Origin: Clostridiaceae bacterium
GTDB taxonomy: Bacteria > Bacillota > Clostridia > Acetivibrionales > DTU013
Reading direction: 5' to 3'
DNA: 33,182 bases
Assembly (NCBI GenBank): GCA_012519745.1
Contig: JAAYPO010000091.1
Location: 1 to 33,182, forward strand
Numbering within the stretch: the stretch's first letter is position 1; the number at the start of each line of letters is the position of its first letter. The notes under the pieces were generated by a model. That model was given only the letters and a program-made list of their open reading frames with translations, searched no databases and was not told where the DNA came from. A program made the translations under genes and the position numbers. Shown here one piece after another: positions 1 to 7,400 of this stretch.

Positions 1-142
1 CTCATTGTCAAGAGGCTCGTGGAATAAATGCGAAGACTTGGTACGTTTTTCACTTTTCAAGGTACATTCCTATCTCGATAGTGCTTTGAGCTGTTTTTCA
101 TAAGCTACTTTACACTATCAAAGTGTGTGTGATGTTAACTCT
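1..142. other. Window edge without a supportable gene
   Basis: No complete gene is visible here. In the first plus-strand frame, eight codons (LIVKRLVE) run from the window edge to a stop at 25-27. They could be the tail of a plus-strand gene lying outside the window, because a plus-strand terminator follows at 143-195, but the other two frames also stay open to positions near 87 and 111, so the frame is not decided. A 7-bp inverted pair (GATAGTG and CACTATC) lies between about 78 and 120. Confidence 0.25.
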
Positions 143-195
143 GCCGCCCACGGTTTGCAAGTAGCTAAGCTACACAAATCTGGGCGGCTGTTTTT
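143..195 (+). terminator. Plus-strand rho-independent terminator
   Basis: GCCGCCCA (143-150) pairs perfectly with TGGGCGGC (181-188). Inside it, TTTG/CAAA and GTAGC/GCTAC (161-165 with 169-173) extend a long stem. The 3' arm is followed by a T-rich run (TGTTTTTA). The T-run lies on the plus strand, so this should end a transcript coming from the left, outside the window, converging on ssrA. Confidence 0.6.
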
Positions 196-370
196 ATTGC
201 TATCGGCTGTATAACGAAATGCGGTTATTTAACGATAACAACCACAATATGTTGCGTAACCTTCCTATCAAACCAAACCAAGCACACACTATGCTGTGAA
301 ACAGGAAACCAAAATGCAACGCTATCACGGAGAAAGCCTTGCAATCACAGCATTTTCTGCGGTAAAACAA

Positions 371-409
371 CGATACCGCTAATGACACGATTGTATCATT
401 AGCGGTATC
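371..409 (-). terminator. ssrA terminator, 14-bp perfect inverted repeat
   Basis: Positions 372-385 and 396-409 are perfect inverted copies (GATACCGCTAATGA and its complement) with a 10-nt loop. The hairpin begins 5 nt beyond the CCA end of tmRNA on the minus strand and is followed by GTTGTTTTA. The U-tract is weak, but position and stem quality fit an ssrA terminator. Confidence 0.65.
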
Positions 410-414
410 TGATT

Positions 415-834
415 TGGTGGAGGCGAGGGGAGTCGAACCCCTGTCCGAAACCATATCCTCCAGCGCTTCTACGGGTGTAGATTGTACTTTGTGCGTTGCT
501 CAGTATCCTTGCGGACTTTAGCACTGCTTTTCCCTACGGCGGACCTCTACAATCAAAGTTCCGCTTTCGGTAGCCTTTTAATCGGGCTCAGCTCAAGGCT
601 ACCACTGAACCAGTCCCGGAATTTGACCTTCCCCTTCCTAAGGCCTGACTTAATGACGCCAGCTACCCGAGGTGCAGGAACCCCGGACTGACGGGCCGCC
701 TATATTAGGCAGCAGCTAAAGCGAAATTATCGTTTTTAGCGTTTAATTTTAGTTTCTCGTTTTTTAAGAGGCCAACGAGAATCCTCTACCCGCTGCACTG
801 ATCTCAACGACCCCGTCGAAACCAATACGCCCCC
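415..834 (-). ncRNA. ssrA: tmRNA (one-piece)
   Basis: Transfer-messenger RNA rescues ribosomes stalled on mRNAs lacking a stop codon and tags the nascent peptide for proteolysis; it acts with SmpB, encoded just upstream. Read on the minus strand it starts GGGGGCGUAUUGGUUUCGAC, the classic bacterial tmRNA 5' end, and finishes with a T-arm (GGGG-UUCGACU-CCCC) and CGCCUCCACCA. The 5' GGGGGCG and 3' CGCCUCC pair over 7 bp with one G-U. The tag frame at 740-705 starts at a GCU resume codon and reads AKNDNFALAAA followed by UAA. At 420 nt it is somewhat longer than many one-piece tmRNAs. The tag ends ...LAAA, the type recognised by ClpXP, whose genes lie at 19.4-21.3 kb. Short ORFs overlapping this region on either strand are artefacts. 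Confidence 0.97.
705..740 (-). other. tmRNA tag-peptide reading frame
   Basis: Eleven codons read GCU AAA AAC GAU AAU UUC GCU UUA GCU GCU GCC and then UAA, giving AKNDNFALAAA. The core NDNFALAA matches Firmicute tag peptides. The resume codon is assigned from the preceding UUAAAC context and not by experiment; the first alanine is conventionally carried by the charged tmRNA or the resume codon. Confidence 0.85.
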
Positions 835-848
835 GTGAATAAGGTAAC

Positions 849-897
849 GTGACACTTCTCTTACAGAGGGTATTCCTTAATAGATGAGAACTGTCAC
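849..897. repeat. Imperfect hairpin between smpB and ssrA, dispersed-repeat family
   Basis: GTGACACTTCTC (849-860) and GAGAACTGTCAC (886-897) are inverted copies with one mismatch over 12 bp. The right arm shares the GAGAACTGTC core with the repeats near 17.5, 23.8 and 28.8 kb, and a GGGGACACTCC segment follows at 912-922. It lies in the 164-nt gap between the end of smpB and the start of tmRNA, where the ssrA promoter or processing site should also be; I could not identify a convincing ssrA promoter there. Confidence 0.5.
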
Positions 898-998
898 CTT
901 TTTATAGGTAAGGGGACACTCCAATCTGAACAGGGTGGATCCCTAAAGGTACACCCCAATGAACAGATGAACTATCCTCTTATCATCTTTTCAATGTC

Positions 999-1463
999 CT
1001 ACCGAATGCTCTCCTTGAGCTTACGGTCGATCTCGCGCTTGGCATCCCGCGCAGCAATGTCGTCACGCTTGTCGTACAGCTTCTTGCCCTTTGCTACACC
1101 AAGCTCCAGCTTCACTCTGCCCCGCTTGAAGTAAAGCTGCAGAGGCACCAATGTCAGGCCCTTCTGCTGTGTCAAGCCGATGAGCCTGTTGATCTCGCTT
1201 TTGTGAAGCAGCAGCTTCCGGTCGCGCAGCGGATCCTTGTTGAATATGTTTCCCTGCTCATATGGACTGATATGCATGCCATTGAGCATGACCTCACCGC
1301 CCTCGATGGCGGCATAGCTGTCCTTCAGGTTCACCTTGCCCTGCCTGATAGACTTCACTTCCGTGCCCGACAATACTATACCGGCCTCAATTGTCTGCTC
1401 GATAAAGTAATCATGTCTTGCCTTTTTATTCTGAGCGATCACTTTTATTCCTTCGTTTGCCAT
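999..1463 (-). CDS. smpB: SsrA-binding protein SmpB
   Basis: SmpB binds tmRNA and delivers it with EF-Tu to the stalled ribosome A site. The 154-residue product has the expected length and the family hallmarks: a beta-barrel region with [19 protein letters not shown] (about residues 34-52), an HISPYEQGN segment, and a basic helical C-terminal tail ([19 protein letters not shown], about 126-144) that in the family enters the empty mRNA channel. The ATG is preceded by GGAAGG at 8-nt spacing. It lies directly upstream of ssrA on the same strand, a common arrangement. A near-consensus sigma-A promoter is at 1556-1585 and the leader between promoter and start codon can form a terminator-like structure (see 1491-1541). 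Confidence 0.97.
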   Translation of the reverse strand: MANEGIKVIAQNKKARHDYFIEQTIEAGIVLSGTEVKSIRQGKVNLKDSYAAIEGGEVMLNGMHISPYEQGNIFNKDPLRDRKLLLHKSEINRLIGLTQQKGLTLVPLQLYFKRGRVKLELGVAKGKKLYDKRDDIAARDAKREIDRKLKESIR

Positions 1464-1490
1464 AACACAAGCCTTCCGTTAACTCCCCTG

Positions 1491-1541
1491 CCGATAAAAA
1501 TAACCCTTCGTGAAAAGGGTTTGATTTTATTCCTTTATCGG
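1491..1541 (-). promoter_or_regulatory. Structured smpB leader, possible attenuator
   Basis: In the minus-strand leader an inner stem pairs AACCCTT (1521-1515) with AAGGGTT (1508-1502) and is followed by ATTTTTAT, which resembles a short intrinsic terminator. An outer stem pairs CCGATAAA with TTTATCGG (1491-1498 and 1534-1541), enclosing the inner one and partly using the T-run. The element lies between the smpB promoter and its ribosome site. Whether it ends transcription, or only stabilises the leader, cannot be told from sequence. Confidence 0.45.
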
Positions 1542-1555
1542 CTCGGTCGACTTTC

Positions 1556-1585
1556 ATTATATACCGCACACATGCATAATGTCAA
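1556..1585 (-). promoter_or_regulatory. Sigma-A promoter of smpB(-ssrA)
   Basis: On the minus strand a perfect -35 TTGACA (1585-1580) is separated by 18 bp from a perfect -10 TATAAT (1561-1556). Transcription should start near 1549, about 85 nt upstream of the smpB ATG. Confidence 0.8.
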
Positions 1586-1589
1586 GTCC

Positions 1590-1634
1590 GGGCGGGCGAT
1601 GCCTGCATCCACAGGGCGGACGATGCCCGAATCC
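1590..1634. repeat. Two 21-bp direct repeats with a 24-bp period
   Basis: Positions 1590-1610 and 1614-1634 match at 18 of 21 bases, each starting GGGCGG and containing CGATGCC, with a 3-nt spacer. They sit immediately upstream of the smpB -35 box (minus strand) and just beyond the end of the small membrane-protein ORF, so they could be an operator or simply a local duplication. Confidence 0.6.
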
Positions 1635-1650
1635 GGCTTAAAGCTCCGGC

Positions 1651-1893
1651 TTAATATTCCTTGTTTTTGACCCACAAATATATACCCAGACCAGGAATTG
1701 ACGAAGCCAACATCATAACCAACATCCATCCATAGAGAGCTACACCATTATCGCCGCCTCTTTTTGTAAGCCTGTATGCTGTTCCGTATGATAAAAAGAC
1801 TTGTACAATATAACTAGCGTACCACAAGAATATGAAAATCCTCATTAGTCCCATACACTCCCAAATATTATACATTTTTCTACTTTGTATCAA
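1651..1893 (-). CDS. Small two-helix membrane protein, unknown function
   Basis: I do not recognise this protein. The 80-residue frame has two hydrophobic stretches (about residues 17-43 and 52-75) separated by a charged loop RLTKRGGDNG and ends in a charged VKNKEY tail, as expected for a small inner-membrane protein with two helices. The longest frame begins with a TTG codon at 1893; the ATG codons at residues 14 and 17 (1854, 1845) follow a GGGAG and may be the true start, giving 64-67 residues. It lies 41 nt downstream of the MATE gene on the same strand and may be co-transcribed with it. The frame is short and could be spurious, but composition and sidedness favour a real gene. Confidence 0.5.
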   Translation of the reverse strand: MIQSRKMYNIWECMGLMRIFIFLWYASYIVQVFLSYGTAYRLTKRGGDNGVALYGWMLVMMLASSIPGLGIYLWVKNKEY

Positions 1894-1934
1894 TAATCGA
1901 TAATTAAGTCAATGCATCCTTCTATTTTTTTTCA

Positions 1935-3320
1935 TTATACTTCAACATCCAGCAGAACCGGCTGCCCTTTCACGACCGTACTGTTCTTCCATTTACCGGT
2001 CAGATAATATGCCAGGAGCAGGACTAATGCTCCCAGACTGGCTACCGGTGCTGCGAGTCCCAGGCCCAGCAGGCCTTTGTCCAGGACGATCCCCAGCAAT
2101 ATCGCTGTCGGTATACGAAACCCTAAGGAGGCCATGATGCCGCCAACAGAAGAGATAATGGTATGTCCTGAACCCGTTATGAGGCCGTTAAGGCAGAATG
2201 TTGCAGGCACGATCAGATAATCCAATGAGAATGTCCTCACGTACTGGACACCTGCCGCGATCATTTCAGGGTCATCTCCAAAGAGTGAAAGTATTTGCCC
2301 CGGTATCAATTGTGTTATTACGAATACTGCCAGAGATACGGAAAAAGCAAGCCCATACCCGGTGTGGAACGTCTTTTTTGCCCGGTCGATCATGCCTGCA
2401 CCCATATTTTGTGCGACCATTGCAGAGACTGAGGATCCAACGGCAATAGCAGGCAATATGGCAAATCCGTTATACTTTCCTACGATGCCGACAGCGGCAG
2501 ATGCACTCACTCCCATTCCGTTTGCTATCGTTGTAAGCACCAGGAATGAGAAATTGGTTATAACATTCTGTATCGAGATAGGTATACCGACCTTCAGCAG
2601 CATGAAAAACCTATTCTTGTAAAACTTGAAGGAGCTGAGCTTAAAATCAAAGTCAAAATCGGTGCGTATCAGATATATTATGCACGCTATCATGCTCATG
2701 GCCTGGGATACCACTGTGGCGTATGCCGCACCGGCAGCACCCATATCGAAGACACCTACAAGCAGCAGGTCAAGAAATACATTGACTACGCATGCTATCG
2801 TTACAAAAATAAGAGGCCTTTTACTGTCTCCCAGTCCGCGCAGGATAGCGGAAAAAGCGTTATAGCCAAAGATGAATATCGTGCCTGTCAAAGTAATGTT
2901 AAGATAATCCTTTGCCTGTTGATACGCTTCAGGAGGGGTCTGCATCCAGTGAAGGATGGTGTCTGACAACAAGAGCATAGATACTGTCAGCACGACAGCT
3001 GCGGCAAGCAGGAATGTAATAAGTGTTTTTATCGATTCACTCATTCCTCTCCTGTCGCCTGAGCCAAGGTACTGTGCAATTACAACTGTACCACCGACAC
3101 TAAGCCCTATGACGATGTTGGTAATAATAAACGTGACCTGTCCCCCAATGTTGACTCCCGATATGCCTTCGGTACCTGTGTAGTTGCCTACAATGACCAT
3201 ATCAGCAACATTGTAGAGTGTCTGTATCAAATTTGACAGCATGAAGGGCAGTGCGAACTTGATCAGCTGTATTGCTACGCTGCCCTCTGTCAGGTTTTTC
3301 TCCAATGTATTTTTCTGCAT
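1935..3320 (-). CDS. MATE family multidrug/metabolite exporter
   Basis: The 461-residue product has the length and pattern of a multi-antimicrobial extrusion (MATE) antiporter: about twelve hydrophobic segments in two homologous halves, each beginning with a helix like FALPFMLSNLIQTLYNVADMVIVG (first half) and VGIPISIQNVITNFSFLVLTTI (second half). MATE proteins export cationic compounds or metabolites using sodium or proton gradients. The N-terminus (LTEGSVAIQLIKFALP) and the NVADMVIVGNYTG segment resemble the DinF/MepA-like subgroup common in Clostridia. Substrate cannot be assigned. No regulator is adjacent. The gene is separated from the sugar transporter operon upstream by about 150 nt containing that operon's terminator. 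Confidence 0.93.
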   Translation of the reverse strand: MQKNTLEKNLTEGSVAIQLIKFALPFMLSNLIQTLYNVADMVIVGNYTGTEGISGVNIGGQVTFIITNIVIGLSVGGTVVIAQYLGSGDRRGMSESIKTLITFLLAAAVVLTVSMLLLSDTILHWMQTPPEAYQQAKDYLNITLTGTIFIFGYNAFSAILRGLGDSKRPLIFVTIACVVNVFLDLLLVGVFDMGAAGAAYATVVSQAMSMIACIIYLIRTDFDFDFKLSSFKFYKNRFFMLLKVGIPISIQNVITNFSFLVLTTIANGMGVSASAAVGIVGKYNGFAILPAIAVGSSVSAMVAQNMGAGMIDRAKKTFHTGYGLAFSVSLAVFVITQLIPGQILSLFGDDPEMIAAGVQYVRTFSLDYLIVPATFCLNGLITGSGHTIISSVGGIMASLGFRIPTAILLGIVLDKGLLGLGLAAPVASLGALVLLLAYYLTGKWKNSTVVKGQPVLLDVEV

Positions 3321-3402
3321 ATCCTATACCAGCCGTTTCTAATCAGATGTATTAATATACTATATAACTTTGATTTCGATTTGACAATCACCCACGCGAA
3401 AC

Positions 3403-3431
3403 AAAAAGCAGAATATTCTTATATTCTGCTT
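3403..3431 (-). terminator. Terminator of the sugar ABC operon
   Basis: An 11-bp perfect stem pairs AAGCAGAATAT (3406-3416) with ATATTCTGCTT (3421-3431), loop TCTT. On the minus strand it is followed by five Ts and lies about 45 nt beyond the permease stop codon. A-runs on both sides mean it could also act on the other strand. Confidence 0.8.
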
Positions 3432-3474
3432 AAAAAATTCAAATCTATTGGAATAACGCCGGTGCGCAAGACTC

Positions 3475-4419
3475 TTATTCCTTAACACCGCCTATTGCTA
3501 ATCCAGTTACAAAGTATCTTTGCAGGAACGGATATACGACAAGTATCGGCACCGCCGTGACTATAGTGATGGCAGCCCTTATGCCCTGCGGCGTAGTCGT
3601 ATTTTTACCTCCTGCGGCAGCTGCCGCATCGGCTCCGGTTGCTGCCGGAGTCCTGTTTCCTGCATTCATTGCACTGGCAAGCAGCTTCTGCAGTTCATAT
3701 TGCAATGTGGAGAGATACTGCTTTCCTGAGTTGTATATCAAAGTATCAAACCATGAGTTCCACGATCCAACAGCAACAAAAAGTGCTATGGTAGCCATTG
3801 TAGGCACGCACAGAGGCAGAATGATCTGGAAGAATATCCTGAACTCCTTTGCACCATCTATCCGCGCTGATTCAACGAAGCTTTCCGGTATCGTCTTTAT
3901 ATATGTGCGAAGAACGATCAGGTTGAAAGCACTGATTATATTGGGCACCCAATATGCTGCAAACGTGTTTATCATACCCAGACTCTTGATCAACAAATAG
4001 TTGGGGATCAAGCCTGCGTTGAAATACATTGTCAATACGAATATTGTGGTAATGGGCTTACGCAGGACATATTCTTTACGGCTGATAGTGTACGCCAGCA
4101 TAGATGTAAAGAACAAGTTGGTAACAACGGTAATTATCATTTTCAGTACGCTTATCACAAATGCATCATATATCGTATCCATTTTCAGCACTACACGATA
4201 GTTCTGAAGGGTGAATATCCTGGGCCACAAATATACTCCGCCCCGCACGGTATCCAAGCCGTCATTGAATGATATAGCGAGTGTATTCAGCATTGGGTAC
4301 AGCATCACCACGCACAATGTTATCATAATCAGTGTATTGAATGTAGTAAATACGATATTTTCAACATCGGTCTTCCTATGTCTGATCCTTATGCTTACAT
4401 CTTCGATTTTTGGTTCCAT
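3475..4419 (-). CDS. ABC sugar transporter permease, YtcP/LplC type
   Basis: Inner-membrane permease of a carbohydrate-type ABC importer (MalG-like half of the pair). The 314-residue protein has about six helices, the EAA loop (ESARIDGAKEFRIFFQIILP) that contacts the ATPase, and the family C-terminus with YPFLQRYFVTGLAIGGVKE. The ATG at 4419 is chosen because a GGGGGGTG site lies 6 nt upstream; a GTG at 4428 is a three-codon-longer alternative that overlaps this site. A region rich in Ala, Gly and Thr (NAGNRTPAATGADAAAAAGG and onward) interrupts the segment before the last helix and looks like an expanded loop. It follows the other permease by a few nucleotides. No ATPase gene is nearby, so a shared MsmX/UgpC-like ATPase is inferred. 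Confidence 0.93.
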   Translation of the reverse strand: MEPKIEDVSIRIRHRKTDVENIVFTTFNTLIMITLCVVMLYPMLNTLAISFNDGLDTVRGGVYLWPRIFTLQNYRVVLKMDTIYDAFVISVLKMIITVVTNLFFTSMLAYTISRKEYVLRKPITTIFVLTMYFNAGLIPNYLLIKSLGMINTFAAYWVPNIISAFNLIVLRTYIKTIPESFVESARIDGAKEFRIFFQIILPLCVPTMATIALFVAVGSWNSWFDTLIYNSGKQYLSTLQYELQKLLASAMNAGNRTPAATGADAAAAAGGKNTTTPQGIRAAITIVTAVPILVVYPFLQRYFVTGLAIGGVKE

Positions 4420-4432
4420 ACTGTCCACCCCC

Positions 4433-5392
4433 CTATATCAGTTTCTCTTCGCCAAGTTTTCCGGAAATAAAGTTTGCTGTGGAAATCAGAAAAATACTGA
4501 CTACCGTCTTAAATATTCCGGCAACAGTGGCAAGCGAATAGTTACCCATCTGCAGGCCGAATGTGAGGACAAAGATATCTATTGTCTCAGACCGGTCGAC
4601 TACCAGCCCGTTTCCAAGGAAGTACTGGATTTCAAAGCCTGCCTCCAGGATCATTCCTATGCTCATTATCATCAGCACTACTATTGTAGCCTTGATGCCG
4701 GGCAGCGTAATATACAACATCTTCTGGTAGCGGTTTGCACCGTCCATAACAGCAGCCTCATAGAGGGTTGGGTCGATGGCTGTCATTGCGGCTAAATATA
4801 TGATAGTATTCCAGCCGAGCTCCTTCCATAGATGCGACCCTGCTACTATACCCCAGAAATATTTGGGTTCGGCTAAAAACATGATTGGTTCCTTGATCAA
4901 ATTGAACCTCATCAATATATCATTGATAATGCCGCCGCTGGTCGGAACAGACAGCATGACCGAAACCATGCCTGTAACAATGATCCAAGACAGAAAATGA
5001 GGCATGTAGCTAATATTTTGTACAATGCGCTTAAATTTTGTGCTTCTTATTTCATTTAGCAATAAAGCCAATGTGATAGCAAATATATATCCTGTGGCAA
5101 GTGTAAGAACACTCTGCCCCAACGTATTGACTATATCTCTTATAAATCGTTCGCCGTTGAGTCCGGTAAAAAGCTTGACGAAATTGTCAAAACCGACCCA
5201 TTTCTGCTTCCAGATACTTCTGATAGCAGGCTTGTAATTCTGGAATGCCATAGTCCAACCTACTATGGGCACATATGAGAACAATATCTTGTACAGCAGT
5301 ATGGGGACACTCATTATTACCAGTTCCCGCTGCGCAAACACCGTACTCCAGAAACCTTTCTTTCCGGTAGTTGGAGCTAGAGTCTTGCTCAT
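4433..5392 (-). CDS. ABC sugar transporter permease, LplB type
   Basis: Partner permease (MalF-like half) of the same importer. The 319-residue product has a charged N-terminus, then helices starting at VIMSVPILLYKILFSYVPIVGW, and the EAA loop YEAAVMDGANRYQKMLYITL. The start at 5392 is chosen over a longer frame because a perfect AAGGAGGT precedes it by 7 nt; the longer frame reads through the upstream hairpin. The gene stops just before the next permease, so the two are translated as a pair. It is separated from the upstream lipoprotein gene by a strong hairpin (5415-5442) that probably lowers its transcription relative to the binding protein. Confidence 0.94.
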   Translation of the reverse strand: MSKTLAPTTGKKGFWSTVFAQRELVIMSVPILLYKILFSYVPIVGWTMAFQNYKPAIRSIWKQKWVGFDNFVKLFTGLNGERFIRDIVNTLGQSVLTLATGYIFAITLALLLNEIRSTKFKRIVQNISYMPHFLSWIIVTGMVSVMLSVPTSGGIINDILMRFNLIKEPIMFLAEPKYFWGIVAGSHLWKELGWNTIIYLAAMTAIDPTLYEAAVMDGANRYQKMLYITLPGIKATIVVLMIMSIGMILEAGFEIQYFLGNGLVVDRSETIDIFVLTFGLQMGNYSLATVAGIFKTVVSIFLISTANFISGKLGEEKLI

Positions 5393-5414
5393 TGTGGTTA
5401 CCTCCTTATCTTTA

Positions 5415-5442
5415 AAAAAAGGGGACTTTCGTCCCCTTTTTT
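5415..5442 (-). terminator. Intercistronic hairpin between binding protein and permeases
   Basis: GGGGAC (5421-5426) pairs with GTCCCC (5431-5436), loop TTTC, extended by six A-T pairs on each side, so it has the form of a bidirectional intrinsic terminator. It lies 15 nt past the lipoprotein stop codon and just upstream of the permease ribosome site. Such partial terminators or 3'-stabilising hairpins are known to make solute-binding protein mRNA more abundant than permease mRNA. Confidence 0.8.
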
Positions 5443-5456
5443 CACGGAACCGGATA

Positions 5457-7211
5457 TTATTTTCCGCCGCCCCAGTTTGCAATTCTATCCTGGATGCCTT
5501 CGTTTATAACTCTTTCAATTTCCTTATAGTTGACTTTTTCGATCTCTGAAACATATTCAGCCCAGATCCCTTCGAATTCAGAGGGCTGTGCAAGTATTGC
5601 CCTGGGCAGATACTTCAGTGAAATGTCAGTCAGCTGCTTGTTAGCCATCTGAGCTTCACTTCCGTCAGGCAGAGTGATGTTCCAGCAAGGATAGTATACC
5701 GGATTTTCCGGAGGCTGGTTGAGGAAGTCTCTCCAGGTCTTCTTGCCGTATGCATTGAGGAAGTTCTTGTCATAATCACTCAGTGTAGCAAAGAATTCTT
5801 CAGGCTGATTGTCAGCGTTGTATGCGTTACCATCGTCGTATGTGCCCTGATACTTCGGCAATACATCGAGGAGCGCTTCAAGCCTGTTGGATGCTCTCCA
5901 TACGAGGTCCTTCTGGGTCTCACGCATTTCGGGAGTCCTATAGAATCTGCCGTTATCGTCTACCAGATAATCTTCGCCTTCGATACCCCAGTGGAGGATC
6001 TTCTGCCATTCCTGGCTCATCATCGTGTTCAGGAACGCGACTGCAACGTCAGGCTGCTGGCAGGATACGGATACACCGAAGCCCTGGTTGATATTCATTA
6101 CGTCTCTGTCTGCATAGTAAGGAGTAGCTCCTTCATAAACAGGCATTGTTGAAACGAAGGTACGGTGGTCTTTTCCTTCTGCAACGAGAGCATCCTGTGC
6201 ATTACCGAAGCCCCAGCGCTGATCGTACATACCAAGTACACGGCCGGAAGCCAGCTTTGCAAGATACTGGTCAAGAGTCTGTGTGAAGGATTCTCTGTCA
6301 ACAAGACCCTTTGCGTTCATAGCGTTCAGATACTGATAGTATGTCTTTGCGATATCTTTATTTGCGAAAATCTCAGCTACGTTATTTTTAACGATAACGC
6401 CGCCGTCATTGGGATGACCTGCCAGATATTCGGGCGGGTTTGTCATGCCCCACTCTCTTCCGGACACAGCCAGGACTTCAAAACCGATAGTAGGCTGTCC
6501 ATCGATGGTAGGATATTTCTTTACATAATTTTCGATCAATCCGAAGTACTTGTCGAGATTCCAGTTGTCAAGGTTCGGATAGCCGGCATCTTCGAGAACA
6601 TGCTTCTGGATCCAGAAACCTGAAGCTCCGTAGTGTGTGCCGCCTGTGATCTCGTTATAGAAACGATTGTAGTTGGGAAGTATATAGATCTTCTTTTCAC
6701 CATCGCCTGCATCAAAGGACAGACGGTTCCAGTAAGGTCTTACATGCTCAAAGAGAAGATTTGCCTTGTCTTCTGTCAGATACTCATCCATAGGAATGAG
6801 TGCGCCGCCGAGAATAAAGCGTGCATTCAGGTCTGTTGCACCTACAAGGTCAGGATACTCGCCGCCTGCCAGCATAACACCTGTCTTCTGGTCGGCATTG
6901 TCGGGAGCAACTATTTCATAGGTAAGTGTTACACCCAGCTTATCCTTCAGAAGCTTGGTAAGCTTGTTGTCTGCTGCCGGTGCAGATGAAGCAGTAGTCA
7001 TCCACAAGCTGATGGTCACCGGGTTGTCAGGAGAAAGAACCGGTAGTCCGCCTGCCGTTTCAGCCGGCTTATCATCAGAAGAACCTGAAGAGTTCGGAGT
7101 GCCGGTGGATGGTGGGGCCGGTGTATCCGGTCCAGGCTGCTTTGTTTCGCCGCAGGCTGCAAATGAAAGAATAAACGCTGCGACTAACAAGAGTACTAAT
7201 AATCTTTTCAT
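5457..7211 (-). CDS. Lipoprotein sugar-binding protein (LplA-like, family 1)
   Basis: Surface-anchored solute receptor of the ABC importer. The 584-residue precursor has a lipoprotein signal peptide, MKRLLVLLLVAAFILSFAAC, with Cys20 as the lipidated residue, then a flexible Pro/Ser/Thr-rich linker to about residue 58. The rest resembles the large extracellular binding proteins paired with LplB/YtcP permeases, including an N-terminal VTISLWMTT strand and a ...YVSEIEKVNYKEIERVINEG C-terminal helix. A perfect AAGGAGG lies 5-6 nt before the ATG. The gene is first in its operon and is divergent from a response regulator, suggesting control by that two-component system. The ligand is not predictable; family members take up oligosaccharides, e.g. 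xylan- or pectin-derived ones. Confidence 0.93.
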   Translation of the reverse strand: MKRLLVLLLVAAFILSFAACGETKQPGPDTPAPPSTGTPNSSGSSDDKPAETAGGLPVLSPDNPVTISLWMTTASSAPAADNKLTKLLKDKLGVTLTYEIVAPDNADQKTGVMLAGGEYPDLVGATDLNARFILGGALIPMDEYLTEDKANLLFEHVRPYWNRLSFDAGDGEKKIYILPNYNRFYNEITGGTHYGASGFWIQKHVLEDAGYPNLDNWNLDKYFGLIENYVKKYPTIDGQPTIGFEVLAVSGREWGMTNPPEYLAGHPNDGGVIVKNNVAEIFANKDIAKTYYQYLNAMNAKGLVDRESFTQTLDQYLAKLASGRVLGMYDQRWGFGNAQDALVAEGKDHRTFVSTMPVYEGATPYYADRDVMNINQGFGVSVSCQQPDVAVAFLNTMMSQEWQKILHWGIEGEDYLVDDNGRFYRTPEMRETQKDLVWRASNRLEALLDVLPKYQGTYDDGNAYNADNQPEEFFATLSDYDKNFLNAYGKKTWRDFLNQPPENPVYYPCWNITLPDGSEAQMANKQLTDISLKYLPRAILAQPSEFEGIWAEYVSEIEKVNYKEIERVINEGIQDRIANWGGGK

Positions 7212-7290
7212 AACATCCTCCTTTTATTCATAGCAGTCATTGAGTAAACGGAAAACACCGACAAATGTCCGTGCCTGGATTCCCGTCAAA

Positions 7291-7319
7291 TTGACTCAAA
7301 CGGCTGCTTATTATATAAT
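7291..7319 (+). promoter_or_regulatory. Promoter of the response regulator/kinase operon
   Basis: TTGACT (7291-7296), 17-bp spacer, perfect TATAAT (7314-7319) on the plus strand. The start should be near 7326, giving a leader of about 75 nt before the ATG at 7401. Confidence 0.75.
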
Positions 7320-7322
7320 CAC

Positions 7323-7351
7323 ATTATATTTGGGGCGTGTCATGAAGTAAA
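7323..7351 (-). promoter_or_regulatory. Candidate promoter of the sugar transporter operon
   Basis: On the minus strand TTTACT (7351-7346), 17-bp spacer, TATAAT (7328-7323). It overlaps the region that RNA polymerase would occupy at the plus-strand promoter, so the two face each other. The weak -35 fits activation by an AraC-type regulator. A second TATAAT-like sequence at about 7312-7317 on this strand is an alternative. Confidence 0.5.
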
Positions 7352-7400
7352 TTATCAAATTAGGGTAAAGTACTGGACATTTTTTTAAGGGGTCATCCGG

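Noticed and set aside
200-454. 84-codon frame on the minus strand
   Set aside because: It overlaps the 3' end of tmRNA and its terminator.
7212-7400. Catabolite-responsive element (cre) in the divergent promoter region
   Set aside because: TGAGTAAACGGAAAACA near 7241 and CTCAAACGGCTGCTT near 7294 resemble the cre consensus, but spacing is off by one in the first and half of the fixed bases are missing in the second.
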